Source of the DNA: Pseudomonadota bacterium
GTDB lineage: Bacteria > Pseudomonadota > Gammaproteobacteria > Burkholderiales > Gallionellaceae
NCBI GenBank assembly: GCA_021783855.1
Contig: JAJXTL010000017.1
Coordinates: 1-31,655, forward strand
Reading direction: 5' to 3'
Length of the DNA stretch: 31,655 nucleotides
The position numbers and the translations under genes are program-made. Below the pieces are notes generated by a model. It did not search any database and was not told the DNA's origin. It worked only from the letters and a program-made list of their open reading frames with translations. Positions 1 to 7,784 of this stretch are shown piece by piece; the stretch's first letter is position 1, and each line of letters begins with the position of its first letter.

Positions 1-144
1 TAGTGCCGAGAGATAACACAAGCTGCCCGGCATCGTAAAATCATAAAATACTCAAGGGGATGAACGTGAAGCCAGATTTAACAATGCCGCCATGCAGCGC
101 ATGCCGACAGGCACTCTATCGGCCCGTTCGTTAGTGAAGACGCC

Positions 145-1431
145 ATGAATAACATCGATACCCTCACCGGATTTTTTGATCGACTAGGCTGCCTGCGGGC
201 GGTCGAGAATTTCGCCACGACACACCAGGTAGAACCGTTCGCCGTCATCTGGGTCGACATAGACCGTTTCAAAAAAATCAATGATTCGCTTGGCCACCCG
301 GGTGGCGACAGGGTAATCCAGAACCTTGCCGTGCGTTTTCGCAAGATTGGCGGACGAGCCAAAATCGCGCGCATGGGGGGAGACGAATTCGTATTTCTCG
401 TCCCGCAATGCGATCGTTTTGCAGCTGAGCAGTTCGCCCGCGAACTGGCCGACACGGTAGCCGAGCTGATACATATGGGCAACCTGACCCTGTGCCCCAC
501 CGCGAGCATCGGCATCGCCATCCACGACCCGAAAGAAAACTCACTCGCCCTGCTGGAACGTGCAGACCGTGCCATGTACGCTGCGAAAGATAATGGCGGC
601 AACAATATTGTTTGTTCCGGAGATGAGCCCGTGCATGGCCGACTGGGCATCAAACTAGCGCGCGAAGAACTCTCGATTGAAAGCACCCTGCATGTCGCGC
701 TGGGAACAGGCGGTTTAAGCCTCCACTACCAGCCTATCATCCTTGCGAGCGGAAAAATCGAGGCCGTCGAAGCGCTCATGCGCTGCTCGGTCAACGGGGA
801 TAACATTCCTCCCGATAAGTTTATCCCCGTCGCGGAAAAGACCGGCCTCGTAGTGCGCCTCGGAGAATGGAGCCTGTTGCAGGGCGCAATGCAGGCACGC
901 ATGCTACAGGATATGGGTCATCACACCAAAGTTGCCATCAACGTCTCGCGCGCCCAGTTGATTTCCCCGAAATTCACCCAGGCGCTCCATGCGGCGCTGA
1001 TATGTTCAAACGTCAGCCCGGAACTGGTGGAACTGGAATTGACCGAATCGCTGTTCATGGACCTTTCCGATACGGTGCAAAAAAATCTGAAAAATTCGCT
1101 TGCAACAGGCGTCAGTCTCGCCATCGATGATTTTGGCACCGGTTATTCCTGCCTGGCAAACCTGAAGGATATTCCGGCCAAAAAAATCAAACTGGATCGC
1201 GCCTTTATCACCGTACTCCCGGAAGACGCCAGAGCACAGGCTGTCGTCAGGGCAATGACTCAACTGGGTCACGAGCTTGGCATGATCGTGGTGGCAGAAG
1301 GATGCGAGCGGAAGGAAGAAATTGACGCCGCACTGGAAGCGGGTGTCGATGCCATCCAGGGGTTTTTTTACGCCAGACCGATGCCGGAAAAAACACTCAT
1401 CGATTGGCTGCAAACAAGGATAGTCAAATGA
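145..1431 (+). CDS. GGDEF-EAL protein (c-di-GMP synthesis/degradation)
   Basis: A 428-residue cytoplasmic protein made only of a GGDEF domain (about residues 5-160) and an EAL domain (about 185-425); no membrane segment or sensor domain is visible. GGDEF is intact at residues 78-82. The RxxD inhibitory site is absent: Gly and Ala stand at the expected Arg and Asp positions. The EAL domain keeps EALMR (209-213), the Asn of NVSRAQ, ELTES, DDFGTGYS (328-335), the Lys-Leu-Asp near 349-351, AEGCE and QGFFYARP, so it looks catalytically competent as a phosphodiesterase. The ATG at 145 is the only reasonable start, because an in-frame stop lies at 79-81. It overlaps the downstream HDOD gene by ATGA. 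Which activity dominates cannot be read from sequence. Confidence 0.93.
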   Translation: MNNIDTLTGFFDRLGCLRAVENFATTHQVEPFAVIWVDIDRFKKINDSLGHPGGDRVIQNLAVRFRKIGGRAKIARMGGDEFVFLVPQCDRFAAEQFARELADTVAELIHMGNLTLCPTASIGIAIHDPKENSLALLERADRAMYAAKDNGGNNIVCSGDEPVHGRLGIKLAREELSIESTLHVALGTGGLSLHYQPIILASGKIEAVEALMRCSVNGDNIPPDKFIPVAEKTGLVVRLGEWSLLQGAMQARMLQDMGHHTKVAINVSRAQLISPKFTQALHAALICSNVSPELVELELTESLFMDLSDTVQKNLKNSLATGVSLAIDDFGTGYSCLANLKDIPAKKIKLDRAFITVLPEDARAQAVVRAMTQLGHELGMIVVAEGCERKEEIDAALEAGVDAIQGFFYARPMPEKTLIDWLQTRIVK

Positions 1432-2303
1432 ATGAATCGTTGCAAGACTCTGCACCATCAGTCGTCGGCAACCTGATCGAACGCGCCATTCTTGATGTCG
1501 GTATTCCACCGTGCCCGCTCATATTGGATCGTTTCATGAGCGAAGCAAACAAGGATGAACCAGACTTCAACCTGCTGGCAAGCATCATAGGCACCGATGT
1601 CGGCATTTCTGCCGGCCTGATCAAAACCGCAAACTCCCCCTTTTTTGGCATGCGGCAGCGGGTGCGTTCGGTGAACGAAGCGCTCTCGGTGCTCGGCATG
1701 AAGACGGCGAGCCGGGCCGTGGCTGGCATCATTCTTCGCAAGGCGTTTCCGAACGTGCATAATCTGGAACGCTTCTGGGATGCCTCGGGACGTATTTCGC
1801 ACCTGTCCGGCTGGCTGGCACAGCGTCTTGAGATACGCGGCCTGCGCGCAGAGGACACCTATACTTTTGGCTTGTTCCGCGACTGCGGCATTCCGGTGCT
1901 GCTCGGACGCTTTCCGCTGTACGAGCAAGTGCTGGTAGCTGCAAACAACGAAGCCAGTCGCAGTTTCATCGATGTGGAAAATGCAGCGTTACCGACAAAT
2001 CATGCCATGGTAGGCTGCATACTGGCGCAAAACTGGTGGTTGCCGGAGGAGATTTGCCTTGCCATCCGCAATCATCACAACCTGATCAGACTGGAGTCAG
2101 ACAAATTGCCGATACTGAGCCGCAGGCTGATCGCGACAGCCCAACTTGCTGAGCACATCTTGCAGCAGCAACTCGGTCTGAGCCTGACGCAGGAATGGAC
2201 GAAGCTGGGAGCTGTCTGTCTGCAGGTACTGGAACTGGATAATGCACAGTTCGAGGCGTTGTGTGTTGAAGCTGCATCCATCGTAAAATCAGAGCGTGAA
2301 TAG
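1428..2303 (+). CDS. HDOD domain signalling protein
   Basis: A 291-residue HDOD protein (metal-free relative of HD hydrolases), a family often found in c-di-GMP and stress signalling. The HDOD region covers about residues 30-230, including the segment around FNLLASIIGTDVGISAGLIK and the NSPFFGMRQRVRSV stretch typical of the family; the catalytic HD pair is not expected here. I chose the ATG at 1428, not the upstream TTG at 1404, because AAGGA at 1415-1419 is well spaced from 1428 and the ATG forms an ATGA overlap with the GGDEF-EAL stop. Coupled translation suggests the pair works in one pathway. Target and ligand are unknown. Confidence 0.88.
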   Translation: MNESLQDSAPSVVGNLIERAILDVGIPPCPLILDRFMSEANKDEPDFNLLASIIGTDVGISAGLIKTANSPFFGMRQRVRSVNEALSVLGMKTASRAVAGIILRKAFPNVHNLERFWDASGRISHLSGWLAQRLEIRGLRAEDTYTFGLFRDCGIPVLLGRFPLYEQVLVAANNEASRSFIDVENAALPTNHAMVGCILAQNWWLPEEICLAIRNHHNLIRLESDKLPILSRRLIATAQLAEHILQQQLGLSLTQEWTKLGAVCLQVLELDNAQFEALCVEAASIVKSERE

Positions 2304-2333
2304 AAAACGGCATCCTCAGATGCCGTTTTTTTC
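2304..2333. terminator. Bidirectional rho-independent terminator
   Basis: An 11-bp perfect stem (2304-2314 with 2319-2329) has a CTCA loop. It is followed by T residues on the plus strand, and its A-rich left flank gives a T tract on the minus strand. It lies between the convergent HDOD gene and ccmI and can end both transcripts. Confidence 0.85.
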
Positions 2334-2349
2334 AGGACTTTCTTCAGTA

Positions 2350-3603
2350 CTATTTTACCAGCGTATCAATGCTGATATTCAGCCCTTTGCTGCCCGGCTT
2401 GACGACGCCGGCCGTACCCTCGATATCTCCGGCTTGCGCCATCGGTGTGCCTGACTTGGACACGCGTGCCAGCACGACCACCTTATCGAAACCGGACAGT
2501 TTCATCTGCGGTTGCATGGCCATGCTGTCATCGAGCGTAAATTCAACCGGCAAGTCCTTGACCTGTTTGCGGATCACGGCGAGCGGCATTTTAGGTCCTT
2601 CAGCCGCACGCGCCAGGATGAAGACATAGTCTGTCGGAGATGCGCGACTAGTCATTTCAGGACTCAACGACACCCGTCCGGTAATCGCCAACGCCTGATT
2701 TGCAACTGCCTTTTTGGGAGCATCCGGCAGTTTGGCCAGTTTTTCACGACCACCCGGCTGCTTGGAGAGATAATCTCGCGCCTGATTGATGCCATCTATG
2801 ATCATCTGGATTTGCGGATAATCAGGCGGCAGCAGCGCAACCAGTTTTTGCCAGTGCTCGATTGCAGCAACGTAATCGCCACGCTCCATACCGGCAGAAC
2901 CCGCCAGCGCCAGTGCAGTGGTATTTTCCGGATCCAGTTCAAGCGCCTTATTGATGAATTCGGTTGGCTCGCCCAACAGCGACTGATTGTTATTCATCGC
3001 CATCGCATCGGCATAATTTGTCCAGATTTGCGCCTCCCTAGGTACCAGCTTGACCAGTTCCTTATAAGCACGCACCGCATCAGCATAGCGCTGCAACTCG
3101 CTGTAGGAGCGCGCCAGCACCAGCCATCCGTCCGGATTTTGCGGGTTCTTCGCAAGTTTCGCTTCCAGTTCCTGCAACGCCACGTCCGAGCGCAGCACAC
3201 CGAAGCCTTCAGCCCCTGCATTTTGTTGTTGCGGTGGCAGCATCGCATTGACATTGCCGATTTTAAGATAGAGCAACACGCTGAAAAGCGGGATCAGCAC
3301 GACCATAACAATAGCCAGAATCCGCGCCGGATTGCGCACCGCTGCCAGCGGCTTTTCCGTACTTTTTACCTCATCGAGCAGACGCACCTGCAATTCGCGA
3401 CGGCCTTGCTCGAAAGACTCCTGAGTCAGCAGGCTGTTGTTCAAATCAGCTTCGAGTTCGTTCGCCTGATCGCGCAGGATTTCAAGGTTGGCTGCATCGC
3501 GCAACACATCATTATTGGCAGCTGATTTGCGCAACAGCGGCCACAGCAGAAACGACAGCGCTACCAGCAGCATCACTGCACAGAGTATCCAGAATAAAGT
3601 CAT
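2350..3603 (-). CDS. ccmI: Cytochrome c biogenesis protein CcmI
   Basis: A 417-residue membrane protein and last gene of the ccm operon. CcmI holds apocytochrome c for heme ligation by the CcmF-CcmH complex. Two membrane segments are visible (about residues 3-23 and 94-112) with a charged cytoplasmic segment between them, followed by a periplasmic TPR region (about 145-280, repeats around DGWLVLARSYSELQRYADAV and PENTTALALAGSAGMERG) and a C-terminal CcmI domain. It is separate from CcmH, not fused. The start codon overlaps the ccmH stop by ATGA. The AAAGGA upstream lies at the edge of a dispersed repeat placed in the ccmH 3' end. Confidence 0.93.
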   Translation of the reverse strand: MTLFWILCAVMLLVALSFLLWPLLRKSAANNDVLRDAANLEILRDQANELEADLNNSLLTQESFEQGRRELQVRLLDEVKSTEKPLAAVRNPARILAIVMVVLIPLFSVLLYLKIGNVNAMLPPQQQNAGAEGFGVLRSDVALQELEAKLAKNPQNPDGWLVLARSYSELQRYADAVRAYKELVKLVPREAQIWTNYADAMAMNNNQSLLGEPTEFINKALELDPENTTALALAGSAGMERGDYVAAIEHWQKLVALLPPDYPQIQMIIDGINQARDYLSKQPGGREKLAKLPDAPKKAVANQALAITGRVSLSPEMTSRASPTDYVFILARAAEGPKMPLAVIRKQVKDLPVEFTLDDSMAMQPQMKLSGFDKVVVLARVSKSGTPMAQAGDIEGTAGVVKPGSKGLNISIDTLVK

Positions 3604-4226
3604 GCCTGATTGTCCTTTACGTGTAAGTCACGTAGTGATTCGTTTGTCCCCTCTCCCTCCGGGAGATAACCAGCGACTTGGCTGCCGTCGTTTGGCAGCT
3701 TAGTCGAATGGCTAGTTGTTCCATCAGGATTGAGGTGAGTGGAACGCGCTACGCGTTCCGAGGAATTTGATGATGAAACCGGCTCATTCAGCAGCGTGGC
3801 GGCGCGTTGTTCATCCTGAGTGGTGAGCACAGCTTCCTCAACCCGGCTACGGCGCCTTTTGAGCTGGACATACAAAAACACGCCGCCCAGCAGCAGCAGC
3901 ACAAAAGGCGCTCCCCACAATGGCATGGTTTCATTGTCCACCGGCGGATCATACAGCACCGATTTGCCGAAACGCTCGACCAGCATGTCGAGTATTTCCT
4001 GATCGGTGGCGCCCGCCTTCATCTTGTCGCGCATGATATTGCGCACATCCTGCGACCATTCGGAATGCGAGGTTGAAACAGGTTCGCTCTGACATACCAG
4101 ACAACGCACCTTCTCAGCCAGATGTATCATGCGGCTTTCCAGAGCGGGATCGTCGGCGATGTCTTTTGCCACCCCGGCAAATGAAAAGGTCGGCAACAGA
4201 CATATCAACCCGATAAATACGGGCAT
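3600..4226 (-). CDS. ccmH: Cytochrome c maturation protein CcmH with repeat-encoded tail
   Basis: CcmH is a periplasmic membrane-anchored thiol oxidoreductase that reduces apocytochrome c for heme attachment. The model here has 208 residues: signal peptide (1-17), the redox motif VRCLVCQ (C42, C45), and one C-terminal membrane helix around LWGAPFVLLLLGG. The frame is open back to an ATG at 4463 that overlaps ccmG by ATGA, giving 287 residues, but the first 79 codons are mainly the antisense of a dispersed repeat. I prefer 4226 because it begins a proper signal peptide; the 4463 start could be ancestral. The last 46 residues, from THLNP onward, are encoded by another repeat copy and are not expected in the family. 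The start is uncertain; the identity is firm. Confidence 0.9.
   Translation of the reverse strand: MPVFIGLICLLPTFSFAGVAKDIADDPALESRMIHLAEKVRCLVCQSEPVSTSHSEWSQDVRNIMRDKMKAGATDQEILDMLVERFGKSVLYDPPVDNETMPLWGAPFVLLLLGGVFLYVQLKRRRSRVEEAVLTTQDEQRAATLLNEPVSSSNSSERVARSTHLNPDGTTSHSTKLPNDGSQVAGYLPEGEGTNESLRDLHVKDNQA
3613..3740 (-). repeat. Palindromic in-frame repeat, copy A (ccmH 3' end)
   Basis: On the minus strand this copy runs from CACCTCAATCC through a nested hairpin (3667-3714) and a second palindrome (3652-3666, TCTCCC/GGGAGA) to a tail ending in AAAGGA. The nested hairpin pairs TAGCCA with TGGTTA (one G-T pair), CGACT with AGTCG, and GCTGCC with GGCAGC. It is read in frame as part of ccmH, giving the STKL..SQVAGYLPEGEG..NESLR peptide. 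A further palindrome (GGAACGCG/CGCGTTCC, about 3742-3760) sits just before it. Copy B near the other end of ccmH is inverted relative to this one. Confidence 0.85.
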
Positions 4227-4341
4227 GATAAATTTACCAAACTTGGTCGTTAAATTTGTCCTGCCCGTTTCCCTGAGCGTGATTGTTGCCGAATTGTCGG
4301 CTTTACAACCACGGCCTACTCCTTGCGGGTACCCCCCTGCG

Positions 4342-4448
4342 CTGATGAAACTACTAGCCATTCGACTAAGCTGGCAAATAACGCCAGCCAAGTCGCTGGT
4401 TATCTCCCGTAGGTAGAGGGGGACAAGGAATCGCTGCGCGAGGTTGTC
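4342..4448 (+). repeat. Palindromic repeat, copy B (ccmG-ccmH junction, inverted)
   Basis: Same element as copy A, in the opposite orientation. The nested hairpin (4355-4402, 48 bp as in A) has the stem tip GCTGGC/GCCAGC in place of GCTGCC/GGCAGC, a compensatory change. Its second palindrome is damaged (two G-to-T changes), and its sense frame carries a TAG stop. On the ccm transcript it is antisense and remains open for translation. Confidence 0.85.
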
Positions 4449-4459
4449 GTTATCGTATT

Positions 4460-4987
4460 TCATTTGGCCTGCAACTCCGAAATCAGCGGCAACAGTGTAT
4501 CGCGCAAATTCTGCGGCGTGACGGGGCCGATCTGTTTGTAACGAATAACGCCTTTTTTATCGATTACATAAGTCTCCGGCACGCCATACACGCCGTAGTC
4601 AAAACCCGCTTTACCATCCACATCCGCAATAACCGTATCATATGGGTCGCCCGCTTTCCTCAGCGTCTCGATGCCATTTTCCCGCTTGTCCTTGTAATCA
4701 ACACCGACGATGGGCAACACTTTCCGGGTGGCGAATTCCATCAACACCGGATGCTCATCCTTGCATGCTTCACACCAGGATGCCCACATATTCAGCAGCC
4801 AGACGCGGCCCAGCATCTCCTTGGGTGAGAACTGTCTGGCAGGCTCATACAACATGGGCAGCGAAAACGCAGGCGCAGCCTTGCCTATCAGAGGCGATGG
4901 CACTTCGCGCGTATCGCGTCCCAGCCCCTTGTAGAGAAAAACCGAGAGGATCAGAAAAAGTACCAAAGGGAGTATGTAACGCATCAT
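4460..4987 (-). CDS. ccmG: Thiol:disulfide interchange protein CcmG/DsbE
   Basis: A 175-residue thioredoxin-fold protein anchored by one N-terminal membrane helix (about residues 4-20). It is periplasmic and keeps CcmH and apocytochrome c cysteines reduced. The active site is WCEAC (C72, C75) in the WASWCEACKDEHP context, followed by the family features IGVDYKD-like and the YGVYGVPETYVID stretch with the cis-Pro loop. Two start codons in tandem (4987 and 4984) are possible; 4987 gives an ATGA overlap with the ccmF stop. It also overlaps the far ccmH start by ATGA. Confidence 0.95.
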   Translation of the reverse strand: MMRYILPLVLFLILSVFLYKGLGRDTREVPSPLIGKAAPAFSLPMLYEPARQFSPKEMLGRVWLLNMWASWCEACKDEHPVLMEFATRKVLPIVGVDYKDKRENGIETLRKAGDPYDTVIADVDGKAGFDYGVYGVPETYVIDKKGVIRYKQIGPVTPQNLRDTLLPLISELQAK

Positions 4988-7002
4988 GATGCTTGTCCTT
5001 GAAGCTTGTTGATAACGGGTTCCACTACTGCTTTTGCGGACGCCTTCTGATGGATGCGGTAGCGACGATCCGACACCGCTAAGATGCCACCCAATGCCAT
5101 GAACAGACAGCCGGCCCAGATCCAGTCGACAAAAGGCTTGATATAGATGCGCACGGCCCAGGCGCCGTCCGACTCGGGGATGGGTTCGCCGAGAGACACA
5201 TACAGGTCGCGGAACAAGCCGGGTTGTATGGAAGCCTCGGTCAGCGGCATGCCCGACACATTGTATTGACGCTTTTCCGGGTGTAACTCAGCTACCAGAC
5301 GGTCGTCCTTCTTCACTGTCACATGACCTTCGCCTGCCACATAATTGGGCCCCTGTACCTCGGACACGCCATTGAAACGGAATTCATAACCGCCGGCCAT
5401 AATCGTGTCACCGACATTCATGCGTACATCGCGTTCGGTCTCATAACCTTTCACCAGCGTCACACCGATAATGAACACCGCTACGCCCAGATGAGCCAAC
5501 TGCATGCCGTAATAGCTAAGACTCTGGCGGCGCACGCGCGTCAGGAACTCACCCTCACCGGACAGGCGCTGACGCAGGCTGACCACCAGGGAGGCGATGA
5601 TCCAGAAAGACATCAGCAAACCCAGCACGATCATCGGCGACCATTTGTTCGATTCCAGCGACAGGAATCTGCCCATCAGCAACGGCAGAATCAGCGCCAG
5701 CACCAGAGCGCTGGCGAACCCCCACTTCACTCGACGGGCCAGATCGGGCACGGCCATTTTCTTCCAGCGTGCCAGCGGCCCCAGCCCCATCATGAATACC
5801 ATGGGCACCATCAGCGGCACGAACACCGCCTGAAAATACGGCGCGCCGACCGACAGTTTGCCGTAACCCAGGGCGTCCATGAACAACGGATACAGGGTGC
5901 CGATGAACACGGAGGCGGAGGCCACCGACAGCAGCACGTTATTGGACAGCAGCAACGATTCGCGCGACAGCATGTCGAACTTGCCGCCCAGACCCACCTT
6001 CGGCGCGCGCCAGGCGAACAGCAACAGCGATGCGCCTATCACCAGCACCAGGAAGACCAGAATAAAAATACCGCGCTTCGGATCGGAGGCAAACGAGTGC
6101 ACGGAAGTCAGCACGCCGGAACGCACCAGGAATGTGCCGAGCAGACTGAGCGAAAACGCGCCGATCGCGAGCAGCACCGTCCAGCTTTTGAATGCGCCGC
6201 GCTTTTCCGTCACAGCCAGTGAATGGATCAGCGCGGTGCCCAGCAGCCAGGGCATGAACGAGGCATTCTCGACCGGGTCCCAGAACCACCAGCCACCCCA
6301 GCCCAGTTCGTAATAGGCCCAACCGCTACCCAGCGCGATGCCGATGGTCATGAATACCCAGGCTACCGTGGTCCAGGGGCGAGACCAGCGCGCCCAGGTT
6401 GCGTCCAGCTTGCCGCCCAGCAAGGCGGAAATGGCAAAGGCGTAGGCCACGGAAAACCCGACATAACCCATGTACAGCATGGGCGGATGTATCACCAGCC
6501 CCGGGTCCTGCAACAGCGGGTTCAGATCGCGGCCGTCGGCAGCAGCCGGCAACAGGCGCGTAAACGGGCTGGAAGTAAACAGCATGAACAACAGAAATCC
6601 GGCCGAGATCAGCCCCATCACGCCCAGTACGCGCGCCACCATTTCCTCCGGCAAATGACGGCTGAAGGTCGCCACGGCGGCCGTCCAGACAGACAGCAGC
6701 AAGGCCCACAACAACAGAGAGCCTTCGTGGCCGCCCCAGATTGCCGCAAAACGGTATTGCGCAGGCAGCTGTGAGTTGGAATGTTCCGCGACATACAGCA
6801 CGGAGAAATCGTTGCCCAGGAACGCGTGCGCCAGCACGGCAAAGGCCAGTGCAATAAACACAAACTGCCCGTAAGCCAGCGGACGGGCAACCCCCATCAA
6901 CACGCGGTTATTGCGTGCCGCACCGAAGATAGGCAGCACACCCAGGGAAGCTGCGAGGAACAACGCAATAATCAGGGAAAAATGACCTAGTTCTGGAATC
7001 AT
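4984..7002 (-). CDS. ccmF: Cytochrome c heme lyase subunit CcmF
   Basis: A 672-residue polytopic membrane protein. CcmF takes heme from holo-CcmE and ligates it to apocytochrome c together with CcmH and CcmI. The tryptophan-rich WWD domain is seen at about residues 234-246 (GWGGWWFWDPVEN), with conserved periplasmic His regions around IHPPMLYMGY (171-180) and further downstream. I place the start at 7002 (MIPELGHFSL), preceded by AAGAGAG at suitable distance; a frame extension to 7047 overlaps the small ORF upstream and adds no family sequence. Length is normal for the family. It ends by overlap with ccmG. Confidence 0.96.
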   Translation of the reverse strand: MIPELGHFSLIIALFLAASLGVLPIFGAARNNRVLMGVARPLAYGQFVFIALAFAVLAHAFLGNDFSVLYVAEHSNSQLPAQYRFAAIWGGHEGSLLLWALLLSVWTAAVATFSRHLPEEMVARVLGVMGLISAGFLLFMLFTSSPFTRLLPAAADGRDLNPLLQDPGLVIHPPMLYMGYVGFSVAYAFAISALLGGKLDATWARWSRPWTTVAWVFMTIGIALGSGWAYYELGWGGWWFWDPVENASFMPWLLGTALIHSLAVTEKRGAFKSWTVLLAIGAFSLSLLGTFLVRSGVLTSVHSFASDPKRGIFILVFLVLVIGASLLLFAWRAPKVGLGGKFDMLSRESLLLSNNVLLSVASASVFIGTLYPLFMDALGYGKLSVGAPYFQAVFVPLMVPMVFMMGLGPLARWKKMAVPDLARRVKWGFASALVLALILPLLMGRFLSLESNKWSPMIVLGLLMSFWIIASLVVSLRQRLSGEGEFLTRVRRQSLSYYGMQLAHLGVAVFIIGVTLVKGYETERDVRMNVGDTIMAGGYEFRFNGVSEVQGPNYVAGEGHVTVKKDDRLVAELHPEKRQYNVSGMPLTEASIQPGLFRDLYVSLGEPIPESDGAWAVRIYIKPFVDWIWAGCLFMALGGILAVSDRRYRIHQKASAKAVVEPVINKLQGQAS

Positions 7003-7018
7003 GTAAGTGCTCTCTTGG

Positions 7019-7180
7019 TTATTGGGCGGCTGAAACACTTGCCGCATTGGCAGTCTTGGATTTTTTCAGGGCGTCGGCAGCTTTTGGCGGCATGTAATTT
7101 TGGCTGCGGTCGCAACTAATCGGCTTGGTATGCATTATGGATATATCGGCCTGCGCCGAAATTACATGCGTATAGCTCAT
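7019..7180 (-). CDS. 53-residue small ORF resembling a duplicated CcmE tail
   Basis: An intact ORF between ccmE and ccmF, starting at an ATG that overlaps the ccmE stop (ATGA) and ending in TAA 16 bp before the ccmF start. Its C-terminal half contains QNYMPPKAADALKKSK, close to ENYMPPEAKDALDKARK at the end of CcmE. The heme-binding His that precedes this motif in CcmE is not present. Its first half (about 27 residues) is not recognised. Likely a partial tandem duplication of the ccmE 3' end; whether the peptide is made is unknown. The DNA also holds inverted arms (CATGTAATTT/AAATTACATG). Confidence 0.6.
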   Translation of the reverse strand: MSYTHVISAQADISIMHTKPISCDRSQNYMPPKAADALKKSKTANAASVSAAQ

Positions 7181-7620
7181 TTTGCGCTCCCTTGCGTCTT
7201 CCGAGCCTTGTCCAAGGCGTCCTTGGCCTCAGGAGGCATGTAATTTTCATCATGTTTCGCCAACACTTCCGAGGCGTGCATGATGCCATTGGAGTCCATC
7301 TTGCCTTGCGCGACCACGCCTTTGCCTTCCTTGAACAGGTCAGGCAGGATGCCCACGTACACCACCGGTAAACTCTTCTTCAAGTCGGTAATCACGAAGC
7401 GTGCCGTCAGGCCATCCCCTTCACGTTTGAGGCTGCCCTGCTCGACCAGGCCGCCGATGCGGAAACTGCGGTCTTGCGGCACTTCCTTGTTATAGACCTG
7501 GGTCGGGGTAAAATACAGACTGACGTTATCCTTGAGTGCATTGAGCACCAGCCCCACCGCCAGCCCCACGGCGGCGATACCGACAATAATATAAGCAAAT
7601 CTTTTCTGACGCGGTTTCAT
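7177..7620 (-). CDS. ccmE: Heme chaperone CcmE
   Basis: A 147-residue periplasmic heme chaperone with one N-terminal membrane anchor (about residues 8-27) and an OB-fold. It binds heme covalently through His123 in the family motif KHDENYMPP (H123, Y127), then passes it to CcmF. Other conserved segments include FRIGGLVEQGS and VVYVGILPDLFKEG. Length is normal. The start overlaps the ccmD stop by ATGA and the stop overlaps the extra small ORF. Confidence 0.96.
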   Translation of the reverse strand: MKPRQKRFAYIIVGIAAVGLAVGLVLNALKDNVSLYFTPTQVYNKEVPQDRSFRIGGLVEQGSLKREGDGLTARFVITDLKKSLPVVYVGILPDLFKEGKGVVAQGKMDSNGIMHASEVLAKHDENYMPPEAKDALDKARKTQGSAK

Positions 7621-7784
7621 GCACTCTCCTCTGCCTCGATCAACAGGCGCACCTGCTGCAGGGTAATTTTTCTCTTACGTACCACCATCGCGACCTCAAT
7701 TGCAAAAACCAGCAATGCCACCGCATAGGAACCCACCCAGACATAGGTCAGCGGGTTTGCTCTCATCCAGATATCCAGGCTCAT
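7617..7784 (-). CDS. ccmD: Heme exporter protein CcmD
   Basis: A 55-residue protein with one membrane helix (about residues 15-36), a basic stretch after it (RKRK) and an acidic tail. Size, topology, charge pattern and position between ccmC and ccmE match CcmD, which helps release holo-CcmE from the CcmABC complex. ATG 7784 overlaps the ccmC stop by ATGA and its own stop overlaps the ccmE start by ATGA. CcmD sequences are poorly conserved, so the call rests mostly on context and topology. Confidence 0.88.
   Translation of the reverse strand: MSLDIWMRANPLTYVWVGSYAVALLVFAIEVAMVVRKRKITLQQVRLLIEAEESA

Noticed and set aside
2512..3525. 337-codon plus-strand ORF opposite ccmI
   Set aside because: Shadow of ccmI; composition is unusual (Arg/Gln/His-rich) and no ribosome site is present.
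5323..6774. Long plus-strand ORFs (299 and 183 codons) opposite ccmF
   Set aside because: Antisense of a well-recognised gene. The products are Gln/His/Arg-rich without any recognisable domain.
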